Shown: positions 26,031 to 37,005, numbered from the stretch's first letter. The stretch: DNA of 64,000 nucleotides from an uncultured Clostridiaceae bacterium (GCA_946405135.1 CAMJGD010000004.1:124001-188000); one strand, 5' to 3'. Program-made: numbers and translations. Notes: generated from the sequence alone by a model not told the origin.

Positions 26031-28061
26031 ATGAAAAAGAAAAGAAAAGGTTCTTCTCTTATTTCCGTAGTGCTTATATTTGCTGTGCTTTTTACTCTAG
26101 GTACATCTATAATGGCAGCTACAGTATCCGATTATAAGATGAGAATAAATCAGAGTAAAAAAGTTCAAAATCTTTATGAGTCAGAATCTGGATTAGAAAA
26201 AGCTTCTAAGCTTTTAGAAAAATGGGTAGATGAATCCATAACTGCAGGTAATGGAAAAGTTTCAGATTATGTAGAATCTTTAAATGATAATATACAGAAG
26301 GAAAAAGAAAAGTATAAAGAAGCAGTAGAAAATGGTATTAATTATGAAGGTTTATATGTGAAAAGTAATGGTACTATAGATGAAGAAAAGATTAAAACCC
26401 AGCAAAACAACCTATTTAAATCCTGTTATCAAAACACCATGAAAGAAAAAATAGCTAGTATCACTGACAACAAACTTTTATCAGAGGATAATGGAGCAGA
26501 AGTCACTATCATAAATAAAAATGAAGCAGAATTTAATGAAAAAGGAATATTAAAATTAGTACTCCAATCCACCTTCTATACATCTAAAGATGAAAATGAT
26601 ACAAAACAAAATTTAAAAACAGTTCAGTGTACTTTTAGCTTAATCACCCCACCTTATGGAATGCCGTATTCCATGGAAACTAAAAAGGTTAATATAAATC
26701 TTAATCCTACTTGGGACAAAGCTATTATAGCTGGAGGTTCCTTAATAAATAGTGGGAAACTTTTTATAAATGGAGATGCTTATATAATAGGAGAAAATGG
26801 GGAAGGCATTGAATTTGTAGGAGATAGAAGTTCTTTAGATTTATGTGGAAAGCTGCTTTCTCTTCAAGACATAAAATTAAAAGGCACATATAGCAGATTA
26901 TCTTCTAAAGATAGCAGTAGTATTTATACAGGAAGTTTGTCTATTGAAAAAGGAGCAGATAACTCTGAAATAATTGTACCTGGACAAGTATATGCCAATA
27001 ATGACTTAGTGCTTAACGGGCAAAAATCTAATATAAATATAGGAAGTTTTTATGGAATAAATGATATTGGTACACAAAATGAAATAGCAGGAAATGATAA
27101 AAGAAAAAATTCTAGCAGTATAGTTATTAATACAGGGGATATAGGCATGGGTTCTAGTCTGTTTATAGAAAAAGAAGCTGTTTTAATGGGGACAGCCTAT
27201 ATAAATTCAAATCCTATATATCAAACAGGGGAATCTGTAGCTGTAAAGGGAAACTATAGAGCTTATAGTTATCCTTTAAAAGATTCAGGAAAATTGAATA
27301 GTGATAATGTGAATTTTGAATATATTTCTCCGCTGCAATTAGCTAATGAATTTAAAAATGGTGATACCATGACTTTTGAAGATAAGAGTAAGTATTTTGA
27401 GACTTATGGAAGAGAATATAATAATAAGGATCTTATACTAAAGGGCATAAAACTGCCAGATAAGACTATAAGTATAGGAAGCTCTATATCAAATGGAAAA
27501 ATAAATTCAGGAAAGTATTCTATAGATGAGAATTTAGTAAAAGAAAGTAAAGATAAGTATTATAAAGAAGTAAATTCTCTCCATAAAAATATAAAAGACT
27601 ATATTAATTTTAATGATAAAAATAATATTTTACCTAGAGAAGATTATTCAGAAGTATTTTATGTAAAGAGCGGCACTAAACCTGTTTATATAATAGGAAG
27701 TAATGTAAGTGAAGAGATATCAGCGGAAAATATTATATTAAAAGATGGAAGAGGAAAAGGCTTAATTATAGTAGAAGGTGATTTGCATTTAAAGGGTAAA
27801 ATAGATTTTAGCGGGACTATAATATGCAATGGGAATATTTGCATAGAGAATGATGGCTATGATAAAAATATAATTCATTCTAAAACCTATGTTAAAGATT
27901 TAGTAGCTAAGTATTATGATGTAGCAAAAGATGTGTTTAAAAACAATTTAGAGGATACTCAATCTTTTGAAGTAAGTGCATCTATACAGGTGGAGAATGG
28001 TGTAGATGGTAACTTAAAGAAAAAAATAATTTCTACACAGAACTGGAAAATAATTCAATGA
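26031..28061 (+). CDS. Large PilX-like minor pilin with probable beta-helix region
   Basis: A 676-aa protein with a short basic leader, MKKKRKG, then SSLISVVLIFAVLFTLGTSI and a pilin-like helix running through YESESGLEKASKLLE. That is the PilX/GspK-like N terminus, including a Glu in the helix. Residues about 240-420 and 560-620 are made of short repeated strands (AGGSLINSGKLFINGDAYI, VPGQVYANNDLVLNGQKS, IIVEGDLHLKGKIDFSGTI) of the sort seen in right-handed beta helices and bactofilins. This size is unusual for a minor pilin. GTAATTTGTT separates GGAGG and the ATG, so the ribosome site is slightly distant. Confidence 0.78.
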   Translation: MKKKRKGSSLISVVLIFAVLFTLGTSIMAATVSDYKMRINQSKKVQNLYESESGLEKASKLLEKWVDESITAGNGKVSDYVESLNDNIQKEKEKYKEAVENGINYEGLYVKSNGTIDEEKIKTQQNNLFKSCYQNTMKEKIASITDNKLLSEDNGAEVTIINKNEAEFNEKGILKLVLQSTFYTSKDENDTKQNLKTVQCTFSLITPPYGMPYSMETKKVNINLNPTWDKAIIAGGSLINSGKLFINGDAYIIGENGEGIEFVGDRSSLDLCGKLLSLQDIKLKGTYSRLSSKDSSSIYTGSLSIEKGADNSEIIVPGQVYANNDLVLNGQKSNINIGSFYGINDIGTQNEIAGNDKRKNSSSIVINTGDIGMGSSLFIEKEAVLMGTAYINSNPIYQTGESVAVKGNYRAYSYPLKDSGKLNSDNVNFEYISPLQLANEFKNGDTMTFEDKSKYFETYGREYNNKDLILKGIKLPDKTISIGSSISNGKINSGKYSIDENLVKESKDKYYKEVNSLHKNIKDYINFNDKNNILPREDYSEVFYVKSGTKPVYIIGSNVSEEISAENIILKDGRGKGLIIVEGDLHLKGKIDFSGTIICNGNICIENDGYDKNIIHSKTYVKDLVAKYYDVAKDVFKNNLEDTQSFEVSASIQVENGVDGNLKKKIISTQNWKIIQ

Positions 28062-28086
28062 TGATTTAATGAGGTGAAATTTTCGT

Positions 28087-28605
28087 ATGAAAAAACAAAA
28101 AGGTTTTACTCTGCTTGAACTTTTAATAGCTTTAGCCATATCTGTCATAGTTTTAGGAGTAGCCTTTCCTTTTTTCATATCCAGTTACAGGGCTTTAAAT
28201 GAAACAAGCCTTAAGTCAGATCTCCAAGGTGAAGGGGAAAATATAATGTCTTATATGACAAAGAGAGCTATGGAAGCATCTAGAATAAGTGCATTAAAAG
28301 ATGCAGAAGACAAAGATATTTTAGAGGATGAAAAGTATAGTTCAAAAGTAAGTCTTATAGAATTTGAGACAGATTCAGGTGAAAAATATGAGTTTTCTAT
28401 AAATGGTACAAGTATTTTATATAAAGATAAAGCTACTAATAGTCAAAGGGAATTAGGCAGTAATATAGATTTTGTAGAAATTAGCACAATTGGAGGAGAC
28501 AAAAGCTTTAAACAATGTTCTGGCGTAGATGTAAAGCTAAATTTGAAAAAGCAGTCTATATCATATAAAATAAGCAGCAGTTTGTTTTTCAGAAATAAAA
28601 GATAG
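28087..28605 (+). CDS. Minor pilin (PilW/GspJ-like prepilin)
   Basis: A 172-aa prepilin: leader MKKQKG, then FTLLELLIALAISVIVLGVA with the conserved Glu5. The head contains ISFSI-type beta strands and no Cys pair. The GspJ/PilW label rests on position between the PilX-like and VWA genes and on size. It is cotranscribed with its neighbours (25-bp and 15-bp gaps). Confidence 0.86.
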   Translation: MKKQKGFTLLELLIALAISVIVLGVAFPFFISSYRALNETSLKSDLQGEGENIMSYMTKRAMEASRISALKDAEDKDILEDEKYSSKVSLIEFETDSGEKYEFSINGTSILYKDKATNSQRELGSNIDFVEISTIGGDKSFKQCSGVDVKLNLKKQSISYKISSSLFFRNKR

Positions 28606-28620
28606 GAGGTGTAAAGTTTT

Positions 28621-31600
28621 ATGCATAAGATTAAAAATTTTAACAAGAAATTTTTAAGCATAATTTTAATAGCTTCAATTATAATTGCTGCCTTTGGTAT
28701 AAATATTTACACTAAAGCTGAAGCATCCATATTAAGTCTTGATGGTAGAGTAGTATCTTCTAAAACAGTAGTGAGAAAAGGTGACATCATAGAAGTAAAA
28801 TATAAGATAGATCCTATTTCTATAGAAGCTAAAAAGGTGGATAATAATAAACAGAAAGATATAATTTTTGCAATAGATACTTCTGGTAGTATGTCAGAAA
28901 AAGTAAATGGAAAATCAAAGCTCAATATAATGAAGGATGTTACTAAATCTTTTGCAAGCAAGTTTAAAGATGATAATAAAGGTAAATTAGGAGTAGTAGA
29001 ATATGGTTCCTATGCATCAAGAGTAATAGAACTTAACAGTTTGGATTCAAGCAATATATTTAAGTTTAATTCAAATATAGATGCTTTAAATGTAGAAGGC
29101 AGTACCAATACAGGAGATGCTTTAAGAATTGCCTATAACATGCTTCAAGGAGAAAATGGACATGATAAGTACATCATACTTATGTCTGATGGTGAGGCAG
29201 AGGCTTTTAGTTATAATTATAGTGGTTACGGAAATTATTATTTTTATACTGGCACAGGGGAAAATGGATATGGATATGATGTAGCTAAAACTCTATGGAA
29301 TAATAGTCACACCCATGCAAGCCCTGATTACAGAAATGATTCTTTAAGGTATGCTGCATATATGGCAGAAAATATTGCTATGGATAAAAACGGTATAAAA
29401 ACCTTTGTAATTGGTTTTGGAGATGGAGCAAACTCAAAAAATAAGCAGGTGGCAGATGCAGCTAAAGGCACCTATTATGAAGCACAAAATGAAAATACTA
29501 TAAATAGCATATATGAGCAGATACAGAAGATAATTGAAGCCAATGTAAATGGAAAAGCTCAATTTGTAGAAACTATTTCCAATAATCTTAAAGTTTCAGG
29601 AGAACTTCCACATGGGTTTAAAGTAAAGGATAATAAAATAATAGGAGATATAGATAACATATACTATACTTTGTCTAAAGATGGGAAAACCTATGAGAGC
29701 AATCCTTTGGAATTTACAATAAAATATGAAGTGATTTCAGATGGAGAAGTATGTTTTGGTTCACCAAAGAACAGCTCCTATGTAAAATTAAATGTACAAG
29801 ATAAAGAAGAAACAAAGTATTATGAAGAACTTAAAGTAAATGGGTTATCTGCTGAAGTAAATATAGAAGTTTCAGATTCTAAGGGAACATTAGATAAATA
29901 TATTACTACAGAGCAGAATCCTCAAAGTTCCAGATATGATAAGTTTGTAAATGAACAAAACTATAAATTGATTGGAGATGCCAATGCAAGCATATCTGTT
30001 CATGGCAATGATATAGATATATTAGAATATCAGATAAAAAGCTATGATGCAAATCCTAAAGATTTACCTTTAGACAAATGGAATAGATTAGATTTAAATA
30101 GAGAAGAATTTAATGATGATGTGATGTCAGATAAGCAGGGAAATTTAACTTGGAGAGGGTATGATGTAAATCACTTACCTACCATAGATGATAAGTCAAA
30201 GTGGGAAGATAATAGTGAGGTTTATAAGAACCCTTATTCAGATATATCGCTTAAACCTTCTATTTCTTCATATAGTAAAGATAGCTATGGATACTGGGAG
30301 AATATTGTACCCTATACCATTAAAGATTCTAAAGGAAAAGATATAATAGTAAATAAGAGATGGATAACAAATTCAATGTTTATGAAAAATATGAATATTG
30401 GTGGAGATTACAAAGAAGCATCAAAGTTTTGGGGATATATTAAAGTGGATAATACAGGGTATTATAATTTTGGAGCTTATTCTGATGATGGATGTAAGAT
30501 ATTCATAACGGTAGGTGGCAGTACCATTCCACTGGTAGATATGTTTTATGTACAAAGTTCTACCTTTGGTACCAAAAATAATGTGGTATATCTAGAAAAA
30601 GAAAAATATTACCCTATTCATATAGAGTATTTCAATTGGGGTGGATATGCTCATTTTGAAATGTTATATTCCTTTAGCAAAAATTATGATGATGTTAAAA
30701 TAATGAGGACAAGTACTGCAAATAGAATGAAACCGGAATTTTTCTTTCCATCTAAGTCCACGGCCCCTGGAGAATATACTAATATTGTGTTTAAAGGCAG
30801 TAAGGGTATAAAGTTTCCTACAGAACCAGGGAAGTACTATGTTGCATATAGAACTGGTAAAAAAGATTCATCCGGAAATATAAAAGAAATACAAAAATCA
30901 GGATTTTTTGGACCTTTTATAGTAGAAGCTAAAGCAAAGCTTGCTTTAACTAGGAACTTAGAAGAGACTGGGGCTAACAAGATAGGTGATGAATACAAAT
31001 TAACCTATACTATAACCCCTAAAGATATACCCTTAATAGAATTATTTAGGGATGTAAAAACAGGGGACAATCCAAGAGAAACCTATGAAATTCAAAATAT
31101 AAAGTTTCAAGATGAAATGCCAGAAGATCTGACTTTAATAGGACGAACTGAGGGAATACAAGTGGCGGTTAATAATAATAAATTAGTGGGAACTGTCCCC
31201 AACTCTATAAGCTATAGACTAGATAAATTTGGAGAAGATATAAGGAAAGCGATTTATAGGGCAGAGCCTATAAAGTTTTCCATATATATAAGGCCAGAAG
31301 AAGCGAAAGAGTATTTACTAAAAGGGACAAATTCTGTAATAACTTACCTAGACATAGATGGTGCTAATAGACAAGGAAATTTTGGAGATTTTAATTTTAG
31401 TGTAAATGCTTATAGCGATATTGTTATGCAAGGATTATTTAAAGGTAAAAATTCTATAGGTGATTACATTAAATCTAGTAATGATATAAATGCTGCAGGC
31501 ACTATGCCTTTAAATCTTGCTATGATATTAGATATAAAATCTCAAAATTCTAAGATAAACTTTAATCTAGAAGGAGAATTAAAGGAGAATAATATAACCT

Positions 31601-31848
31601 TTAAAAAATATGAATTGTCAAAGGGTAATATAATAGAAGGCAGCCTAGAAGAAAAGACAGTAAGTTCTAAACAGGTAACCTTTATAAATGAAGCAGGATT
31701 TAAGTTAGAGCAGGATAAAAAGTATATAATAATTTATACCATAATACCTAAAAATGAATCAGGCGCTATAGATATTACTTCTAAAGCAGATAATCAAAAT
31801 GAAAAGATTATGAATATAAAACTTGGAAATCTTCCAGATATATTCTAG
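28621..31848 (+). CDS. Secreted VWA domain protein with PA14-like region, probable pilus-tip adhesin
   Basis: A 1075-aa exported protein. The signal peptide has a hydrophobic core at about 11-27 and probable cleavage after TKAEA (35). The VWA domain (about 79-310) has an intact MIDAS: DTSGS (86-90), a Thr in STNTGD (161-166), and Asp190 in ILMSDGEAE. A later region (about 590-700: WGYIKVDNTGYYNFGAYSDD then YFNWGGYAHFEMLYSF) looks like a PA14 carbohydrate-binding fold. The rest is beta-rich. No LPXTG motif or C-terminal anchor is seen. It is the last gene of the minor-pilin cluster, as PilY1 (also VWA) is in Gram-negative bacteria, so a tip-adhesin role is inferred. Confidence 0.82.
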   Translation: MHKIKNFNKKFLSIILIASIIIAAFGINIYTKAEASILSLDGRVVSSKTVVRKGDIIEVKYKIDPISIEAKKVDNNKQKDIIFAIDTSGSMSEKVNGKSKLNIMKDVTKSFASKFKDDNKGKLGVVEYGSYASRVIELNSLDSSNIFKFNSNIDALNVEGSTNTGDALRIAYNMLQGENGHDKYIILMSDGEAEAFSYNYSGYGNYYFYTGTGENGYGYDVAKTLWNNSHTHASPDYRNDSLRYAAYMAENIAMDKNGIKTFVIGFGDGANSKNKQVADAAKGTYYEAQNENTINSIYEQIQKIIEANVNGKAQFVETISNNLKVSGELPHGFKVKDNKIIGDIDNIYYTLSKDGKTYESNPLEFTIKYEVISDGEVCFGSPKNSSYVKLNVQDKEETKYYEELKVNGLSAEVNIEVSDSKGTLDKYITTEQNPQSSRYDKFVNEQNYKLIGDANASISVHGNDIDILEYQIKSYDANPKDLPLDKWNRLDLNREEFNDDVMSDKQGNLTWRGYDVNHLPTIDDKSKWEDNSEVYKNPYSDISLKPSISSYSKDSYGYWENIVPYTIKDSKGKDIIVNKRWITNSMFMKNMNIGGDYKEASKFWGYIKVDNTGYYNFGAYSDDGCKIFITVGGSTIPLVDMFYVQSSTFGTKNNVVYLEKEKYYPIHIEYFNWGGYAHFEMLYSFSKNYDDVKIMRTSTANRMKPEFFFPSKSTAPGEYTNIVFKGSKGIKFPTEPGKYYVAYRTGKKDSSGNIKEIQKSGFFGPFIVEAKAKLALTRNLEETGANKIGDEYKLTYTITPKDIPLIELFRDVKTGDNPRETYEIQNIKFQDEMPEDLTLIGRTEGIQVAVNNNKLVGTVPNSISYRLDKFGEDIRKAIYRAEPIKFSIYIRPEEAKEYLLKGTNSVITYLDIDGANRQGNFGDFNFSVNAYSDIVMQGLFKGKNSIGDYIKSSNDINAAGTMPLNLAMILDIKSQNSKINFNLEGELKENNITFKKYELSKGNIIEGSLEEKTVSSKQVTFINEAGFKLEQDKKYIIIYTIIPKNESGAIDITSKADNQNEKIMNIKLGNLPDIF

Positions 31849-31854
31849 GATTTT

Positions 31855-31884
31855 AAGATGCTGCATTTGTGCAGCGTCTTTTTA
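31855..31884 (+). terminator. Terminator of the pilus operon
   Basis: AAGATGCTGCA (31855-31865) pairs with 31870-31880 (one G-U), with a TTTG loop and a following T-tract. It starts 7 bp after the VWA stop. Confidence 0.87.
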
Positions 31885-32020
31885 TCCTGTTTATTTTGTT
31901 AAAACTAGCTATAGAAATTAAAAACCTATTGAAATCTTCTTTCTCTTGAAGTATAATACTAACAAACATTTCAATAAAGAATTTTATCATTCATAGGTTA
32001 ATAAAAATGAATAAAATATT

Positions 32021-32090
32021 TCATCTCATATATCCCCATAATAGGTTGGGAGTATCTACCGGAAACCGTAAATTTCCGACTATGAGTGAT
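32021..32090 (+). promoter_or_regulatory. Purine (guanine-type) riboswitch aptamer
   Basis: The aptamer core is present: P1 arms CTCATA (32025-32030) and TATGAG (32081-32086), the J2/3 block GTATCTACC, and the L3/P3 block CGTAAAT, followed by CGACTATGAG. The specificity base (position 74 in xpt numbering) reads as C in GACTATG, which predicts guanine or hypoxanthine rather than adenine. It precedes guaB, so it would shut off GMP synthesis when guanine is plentiful. Confidence 0.93.
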
Positions 32091-32114
32091 TATTAATATA
32101 GCTTTATTTAAAAG

Positions 32115-32158
32115 CATATTAATTTTCACTGATAGAGTGTAAATTAATATGTTTTTTG
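32115..32158 (+). terminator. Riboswitch expression-platform terminator before guaB
   Basis: CATATTAATTT (32115-32125) pairs with 32141-32151, with an inner CACT/AGTG stem and a GATAG loop, followed by a TTTTTT run. Ligand-bound aptamer would favour this terminator. Confidence 0.85.
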
Positions 32159-32172
32159 TTTATACTAAATAA

Positions 32173-33660
<1,488 letters not shown>

Positions 33661-33683
33661 GACTAGGAACAGAGGAGGAAAGT

Positions 33684-35216
33684 ATGAATAGAGATTTAAT
33701 ATTAGTAGTGGATTTTGGTGGACAGTATAACCAGCTTATAGCTAGAAGAGTAAGAGAATGTGGAGTATACTGCGAAATAGTTCCTTATAGTTACAGCATA
33801 GATAAGATTAAAGCTAAATCTCCTAAAGGAATAATATTTACTGGAGGACCTAATAGCGTATATGGTAAAGATTCTCCAAGAATAAGTAAGGAGATATTTA
33901 ACATTGGAGTACCTATACTTGGAATATGTTATGGTGCACAGCTTATGGCACATATGCTAGGAGGAGAAGTAAAATCCGCTAGTATAAGAGAATATGGAAA
34001 GACAGATATTGAATTAGAGAAAGATTCTTATATTTTTAAAGACATAGATAGCAATAATGAGTGCTGGATGAGTCATACAGACTTTATATCAAGAGCTCCA
34101 GAAGGTTTTAAGGTATTGGCTCATACAGATAAATGTCCTGTAGCAGCTATGAGCTTTGAAGAAAAAAAGCTTTATGGAGTTCAATTCCATCCAGAAGTAG
34201 AGCATACACCTTTTGGTAAAAAAATGTTACAAAATTTTTTATTAAAAGTATGTAATGTAGAAAAAAATTGGACTATGGCATCTTTTGCTGAAGAAAAAAT
34301 AGAAGAAATAAAAAAAGCTGTAGGAAATAGTAAAGTTATATGTGCTCTATCTGGAGGAGTTGATTCTTCTGTGGCAGCACTGCTTGTTCATAAGGCTATT
34401 GGAAAACAGCTTACCTGCATTTTTGTGGACCATGGTCTTCTTAGAAAAGATGAAGGGGATACTGTAGAAAGAATATTTAAAGAAAAATTTGATATGAATC
34501 TTATCAGGGTTAATGCCAAAGAAAGATTTTTAAGTAAATTAGAAGGAGTATCTGAACCAGAAAAAAAGAGAAAGATAATAGGAGAAGAGTTCATAAGAGT
34601 TTTTGAAGAAGAGTCAAAAAAACTTGGAAATATAGATTTTCTTGTACAAGGAACCATATATCCAGATGTAGTAGAAAGTGGTACGGGAACTTCTGCAGTG
34701 ATAAAAAGTCATCACAATGTAGGCGGACTTCCTGAAGATATGAATTTAAAACTTATTGAGCCTCTAAGAGAGCTTTTTAAAGATGAAGTAAGAGCAGTTG
34801 GAGAAGAACTTGGTATACCACATAATTTAGTATGGAGACAGCCATTTCCAGGACCAGGATTAGCTATAAGAGTACTTGGAGAAGTTACAGAAGATAAGCT
34901 TTTCATAGTAAGAGAAGCAGATGCAATTTTTAGAGAAGAAATAACTAAGGCAGGATTAGAAGAAAAGATATGGCAGTACTTTGCTTGTTTGCCTAATATT
35001 CAATCTGTAGGTGTAATGGGAGATGAAAGAACTTATTGTCATACTATAGCTTTAAGAGCTGTAACTTCTTCAGATGGGATGACTTCTGACTGGGCACACA
35101 TACCTTATGAAGTATTAGATAAAGTATCTAGAAGGATAGTTAATGAAGTAAAAAATGTTAATAGAATTGTTTATGATGTAACTTCTAAACCACCAGCTAC
35201 TATTGAGTGGGAATAA
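33684..35216 (+). CDS. guaA: GMP synthase (glutamine-hydrolysing)
   Basis: Amidates XMP to GMP. The 510-aa protein has a class I glutamine amidotransferase domain (1-190) with the nucleophile Cys in [17 protein letters not shown] and the His-Glu pair in [10 protein letters not shown]. The ATP pyrophosphatase P-loop is [14 protein letters not shown] (about 222-235). The C-terminal dimerisation domain ends PPATIEWE, the normal end of the family. AGAGGAGG sets the ATG. It shares the riboswitch-controlled message with guaB. Confidence 0.98.
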   Translation: MNRDLILVVDFGGQYNQLIARRVRECGVYCEIVPYSYSIDKIKAKSPKGIIFTGGPNSVYGKDSPRISKEIFNIGVPILGICYGAQLMAHMLGGEVKSASIREYGKTDIELEKDSYIFKDIDSNNECWMSHTDFISRAPEGFKVLAHTDKCPVAAMSFEEKKLYGVQFHPEVEHTPFGKKMLQNFLLKVCNVEKNWTMASFAEEKIEEIKKAVGNSKVICALSGGVDSSVAALLVHKAIGKQLTCIFVDHGLLRKDEGDTVERIFKEKFDMNLIRVNAKERFLSKLEGVSEPEKKRKIIGEEFIRVFEEESKKLGNIDFLVQGTIYPDVVESGTGTSAVIKSHHNVGGLPEDMNLKLIEPLRELFKDEVRAVGEELGIPHNLVWRQPFPGPGLAIRVLGEVTEDKLFIVREADAIFREEITKAGLEEKIWQYFACLPNIQSVGVMGDERTYCHTIALRAVTSSDGMTSDWAHIPYEVLDKVSRRIVNEVKNVNRIVYDVTSKPPATIEWE

Positions 35217-35224
35217 CGGATAAA

Positions 35225-35267
35225 AAACCTCGGATGCCCGTTTTATGCGGTTTTCCGAGGTTTCTTT
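35225..35267 (+). terminator. Terminator of guaBA
   Basis: AAACCTCGGA (35225-35234) pairs perfectly with TCCGAGGTTT (35254-35263), with an inner GCCCG/TGCGG-type pairing in the loop. It is unusually G/C-rich for this window and may also serve the oppositely oriented gene ending at 35361. Confidence 0.85.
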
Positions 35268-35360
35268 ATGTCGTTTGGCTTTAATTTTGGCTAATTATCA
35301 CGTTACGTTGGAGTCAATGTTTTTTAAAAAATATTATTATGTTATTAAAAAAGTACGCAA

Positions 35361-35948
35361 TTAAAAGATAAATGATTTCAATACCCAAACGAATAACATA
35401 CAAACCACAAATGTTATGAGTCCACATATAAAAGCAGATAGCACTTTTTGGTATGGTCGTTTTCCGTATTCTTGTGCCTTTTCAATTTCGTCCAATCGCT
35501 TTCCTTCAGTAAATGATATGATTTCTTTATATGTTTGAATATCATTGCTCTTTTTATATTTTTCAATTCTATGAGCATAGAACATTGATATACCCCATAT
35601 TATAGCTGAAATAATTAGGCCATAATAACCCCAAAATACAGTTAGTGGAACAGCGGATACAATGAATAGTATTAATAATGATGTAAATATTGCTCCATCA
35701 CGATTAAATTTTTGAAGTTCACTTTTGTTAATTTTTTCTTTCATAGTTTTTATATCTCCTTTGATTAATTGATCAAGAGATATATTGAATAATGAACTCA
35801 GTAAAAGAAGACTGTGAATGTCTGGGTAATTTTTATTGTTTTCCCAATTGGAAATAGTCTGTCTGGTGACGTAAACCTTTTCTGCGAGTTCTTCTTGCGA
35901 CAAGTTCATACTTGTTCGATATTTCTTTATTTGAGTATGAAGTTCCAA
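35361..35948 (-). CDS. Membrane-anchored XRE-family transcriptional regulator
   Basis: A 195-aa protein with an N-terminal Cro/C1 helix-turn-helix (about 5-60: LSQEELAEKVYVTRQTISNWEN). A linker and three hydrophobic spans follow (about 88-104, 108-125 and 172-192). It binds DNA from the membrane if both parts fold as predicted. The start is TTG, with GGAGGT 6-7 bp upstream on this strand. It is divergent from the two-component system at 36316 and separated by a 367-bp promoter region, so mutual control is plausible. Which signal it senses is not evident. Confidence 0.85.
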   Translation of the reverse strand: MELHTQIKKYRTSMNLSQEELAEKVYVTRQTISNWENNKNYPDIHSLLLLSSLFNISLDQLIKGDIKTMKEKINKSELQKFNRDGAIFTSLLILFIVSAVPLTVFWGYYGLIISAIIWGISMFYAHRIEKYKKSNDIQTYKEIISFTEGKRLDEIEKAQEYGKRPYQKVLSAFICGLITFVVCMLFVWVLKSFIF

Positions 35949-36315
35949 GGTGTGACCTCCTTTCTGATTTTGATTTCTCTTGACCTATGTTCATCATATT
36001 GCATTCAAGAGAAAGAGGCTATCAAAGTGCTTTTACATTGCGTAAATACAGCATGTCAAAAGAGTTTTACATCCCTAAAACCCTCTATTTATAGCTATTG
36101 TGGAAATACCTTCACAGTAATTTCATAAGTTTCCTTCTCCGTCTTTTTCCGCTTAATGTATACATATAACTTTATATTACTATTTTTTAGACATATAAGT
36201 AAATGTTATTCTTGTTATGTCCCATATTTTCTATTTCTTATTTATAATGCAATTGTTACAAACAAAGGCTTTAGTTTATAATAAAATGGTAAAATGAACT
36301 ATAGGAGTTAAAGAT
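35949..36315. promoter_or_regulatory. Divergent intergenic region with promoter for the two-component operon
   Basis: A good promoter for the rightward operon is visible: TTGTTA (36253-36258), an 18-bp spacer and TATAAT (36277-36282), with AGGAG at 36303-36307 before the ATG at 36316. The rest is AT-rich. I see no convincing direct repeat that would mark a response-regulator site, and no short gene with a ribosome site. Confidence 0.6.
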
Positions 36316-37005
36316 ATGAATAAAAAAGATATTTTAATTGTAGATGATGATAATGATTTGGGTATGATTACAAAAGATACTTTAGAGGATCACGGATATA
36401 GTGTTGAGTTATGTGGAAGCACTGAGGAGGCATGTGATGAACTTGCAGAAAATAAGTTTAGGCTAATTATATTGGATATAAATCTACCTAAAGAAACTGG
36501 ATTTTCATTTTGTAAGGAGATAAGGAAAAATAGTACAATCCCTATAATTTTTATAAGTGCTAGGACAAGCGATACGGATAAGATTACAGGACTTGATATA
36601 GGTGGAGATGATTATATACCTAAGCCGTATTCATTACAGGAACTATTATCAAGAGTAAATGCAAATCTTAGGAGAGCGTATGGCTTCAGTGGAGGTCAGC
36701 AAAATATTGTATTTGATGATGTAGAGATTGACTTAACATCTCGTAGTGTAAAAAAAGATGGACAATTAGTAAAACTTTCTATAAAGGAATTTGATTTACT
36801 AAAGTATTTAATTGAACACAAAAATATGGTTCTTAGAAAGGAAACTATATTTTCAGAGGTTTGGGGAATGTTCAATGAGATAGAGATTTCAACTTTGGCA
36901 GTACATATAAGATGGCTTCGTGAAAAGCTAGAAGGGAATCCTGCAAAACCTAAGTATATAAAGACAGTATGGGGTGTGGGTTACATATTTGAGGTAAATA
37001 TATGA
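36316..37005 (+). CDS. OmpR/PhoB-family response regulator
   Basis: The 229-aa protein has a receiver domain with the acidic pocket (DDDND 10-14), phosphoacceptor Asp54 in IILDINLP and Lys103 in IPKPYS. A winged-helix DNA-binding domain (about 130-229) has LSIKEFDLLKYLIEHKN and ends VWGVGYIFE. It overlaps the kinase by 4 bases, so the two are coupled. Together with the ABC genes it most resembles the peptide-stress response systems of Firmicutes (BceR/VanR-like), which usually control the adjacent transporter. Confidence 0.92.
   Translation: MNKKDILIVDDDNDLGMITKDTLEDHGYSVELCGSTEEACDELAENKFRLIILDINLPKETGFSFCKEIRKNSTIPIIFISARTSDTDKITGLDIGGDDYIPKPYSLQELLSRVNANLRRAYGFSGGQQNIVFDDVEIDLTSRSVKKDGQLVKLSIKEFDLLKYLIEHKNMVLRKETIFSEVWGMFNEIEISTLAVHIRWLREKLEGNPAKPKYIKTVWGVGYIFEVNI

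Noticed and set aside
31186..31201. GGAACTGTCCCC inside the VWA gene as a third copy of the hairpin repeat
   Set aside because: Only a short half-arm is shared, and no complementary arm is nearby.
35814..36128. A 104-codon open frame on the plus strand overlapping the XRE gene and its promoter region
   Set aside because: Lies antisense to a well-supported helix-turn-helix gene, has no ribosome site, and no recognisable fold.
35949..36315. Possible tRNA or other structured RNA in the divergent promoter region
   Set aside because: No cloverleaf arms, no TTC loop and no CCA-type end on either strand.
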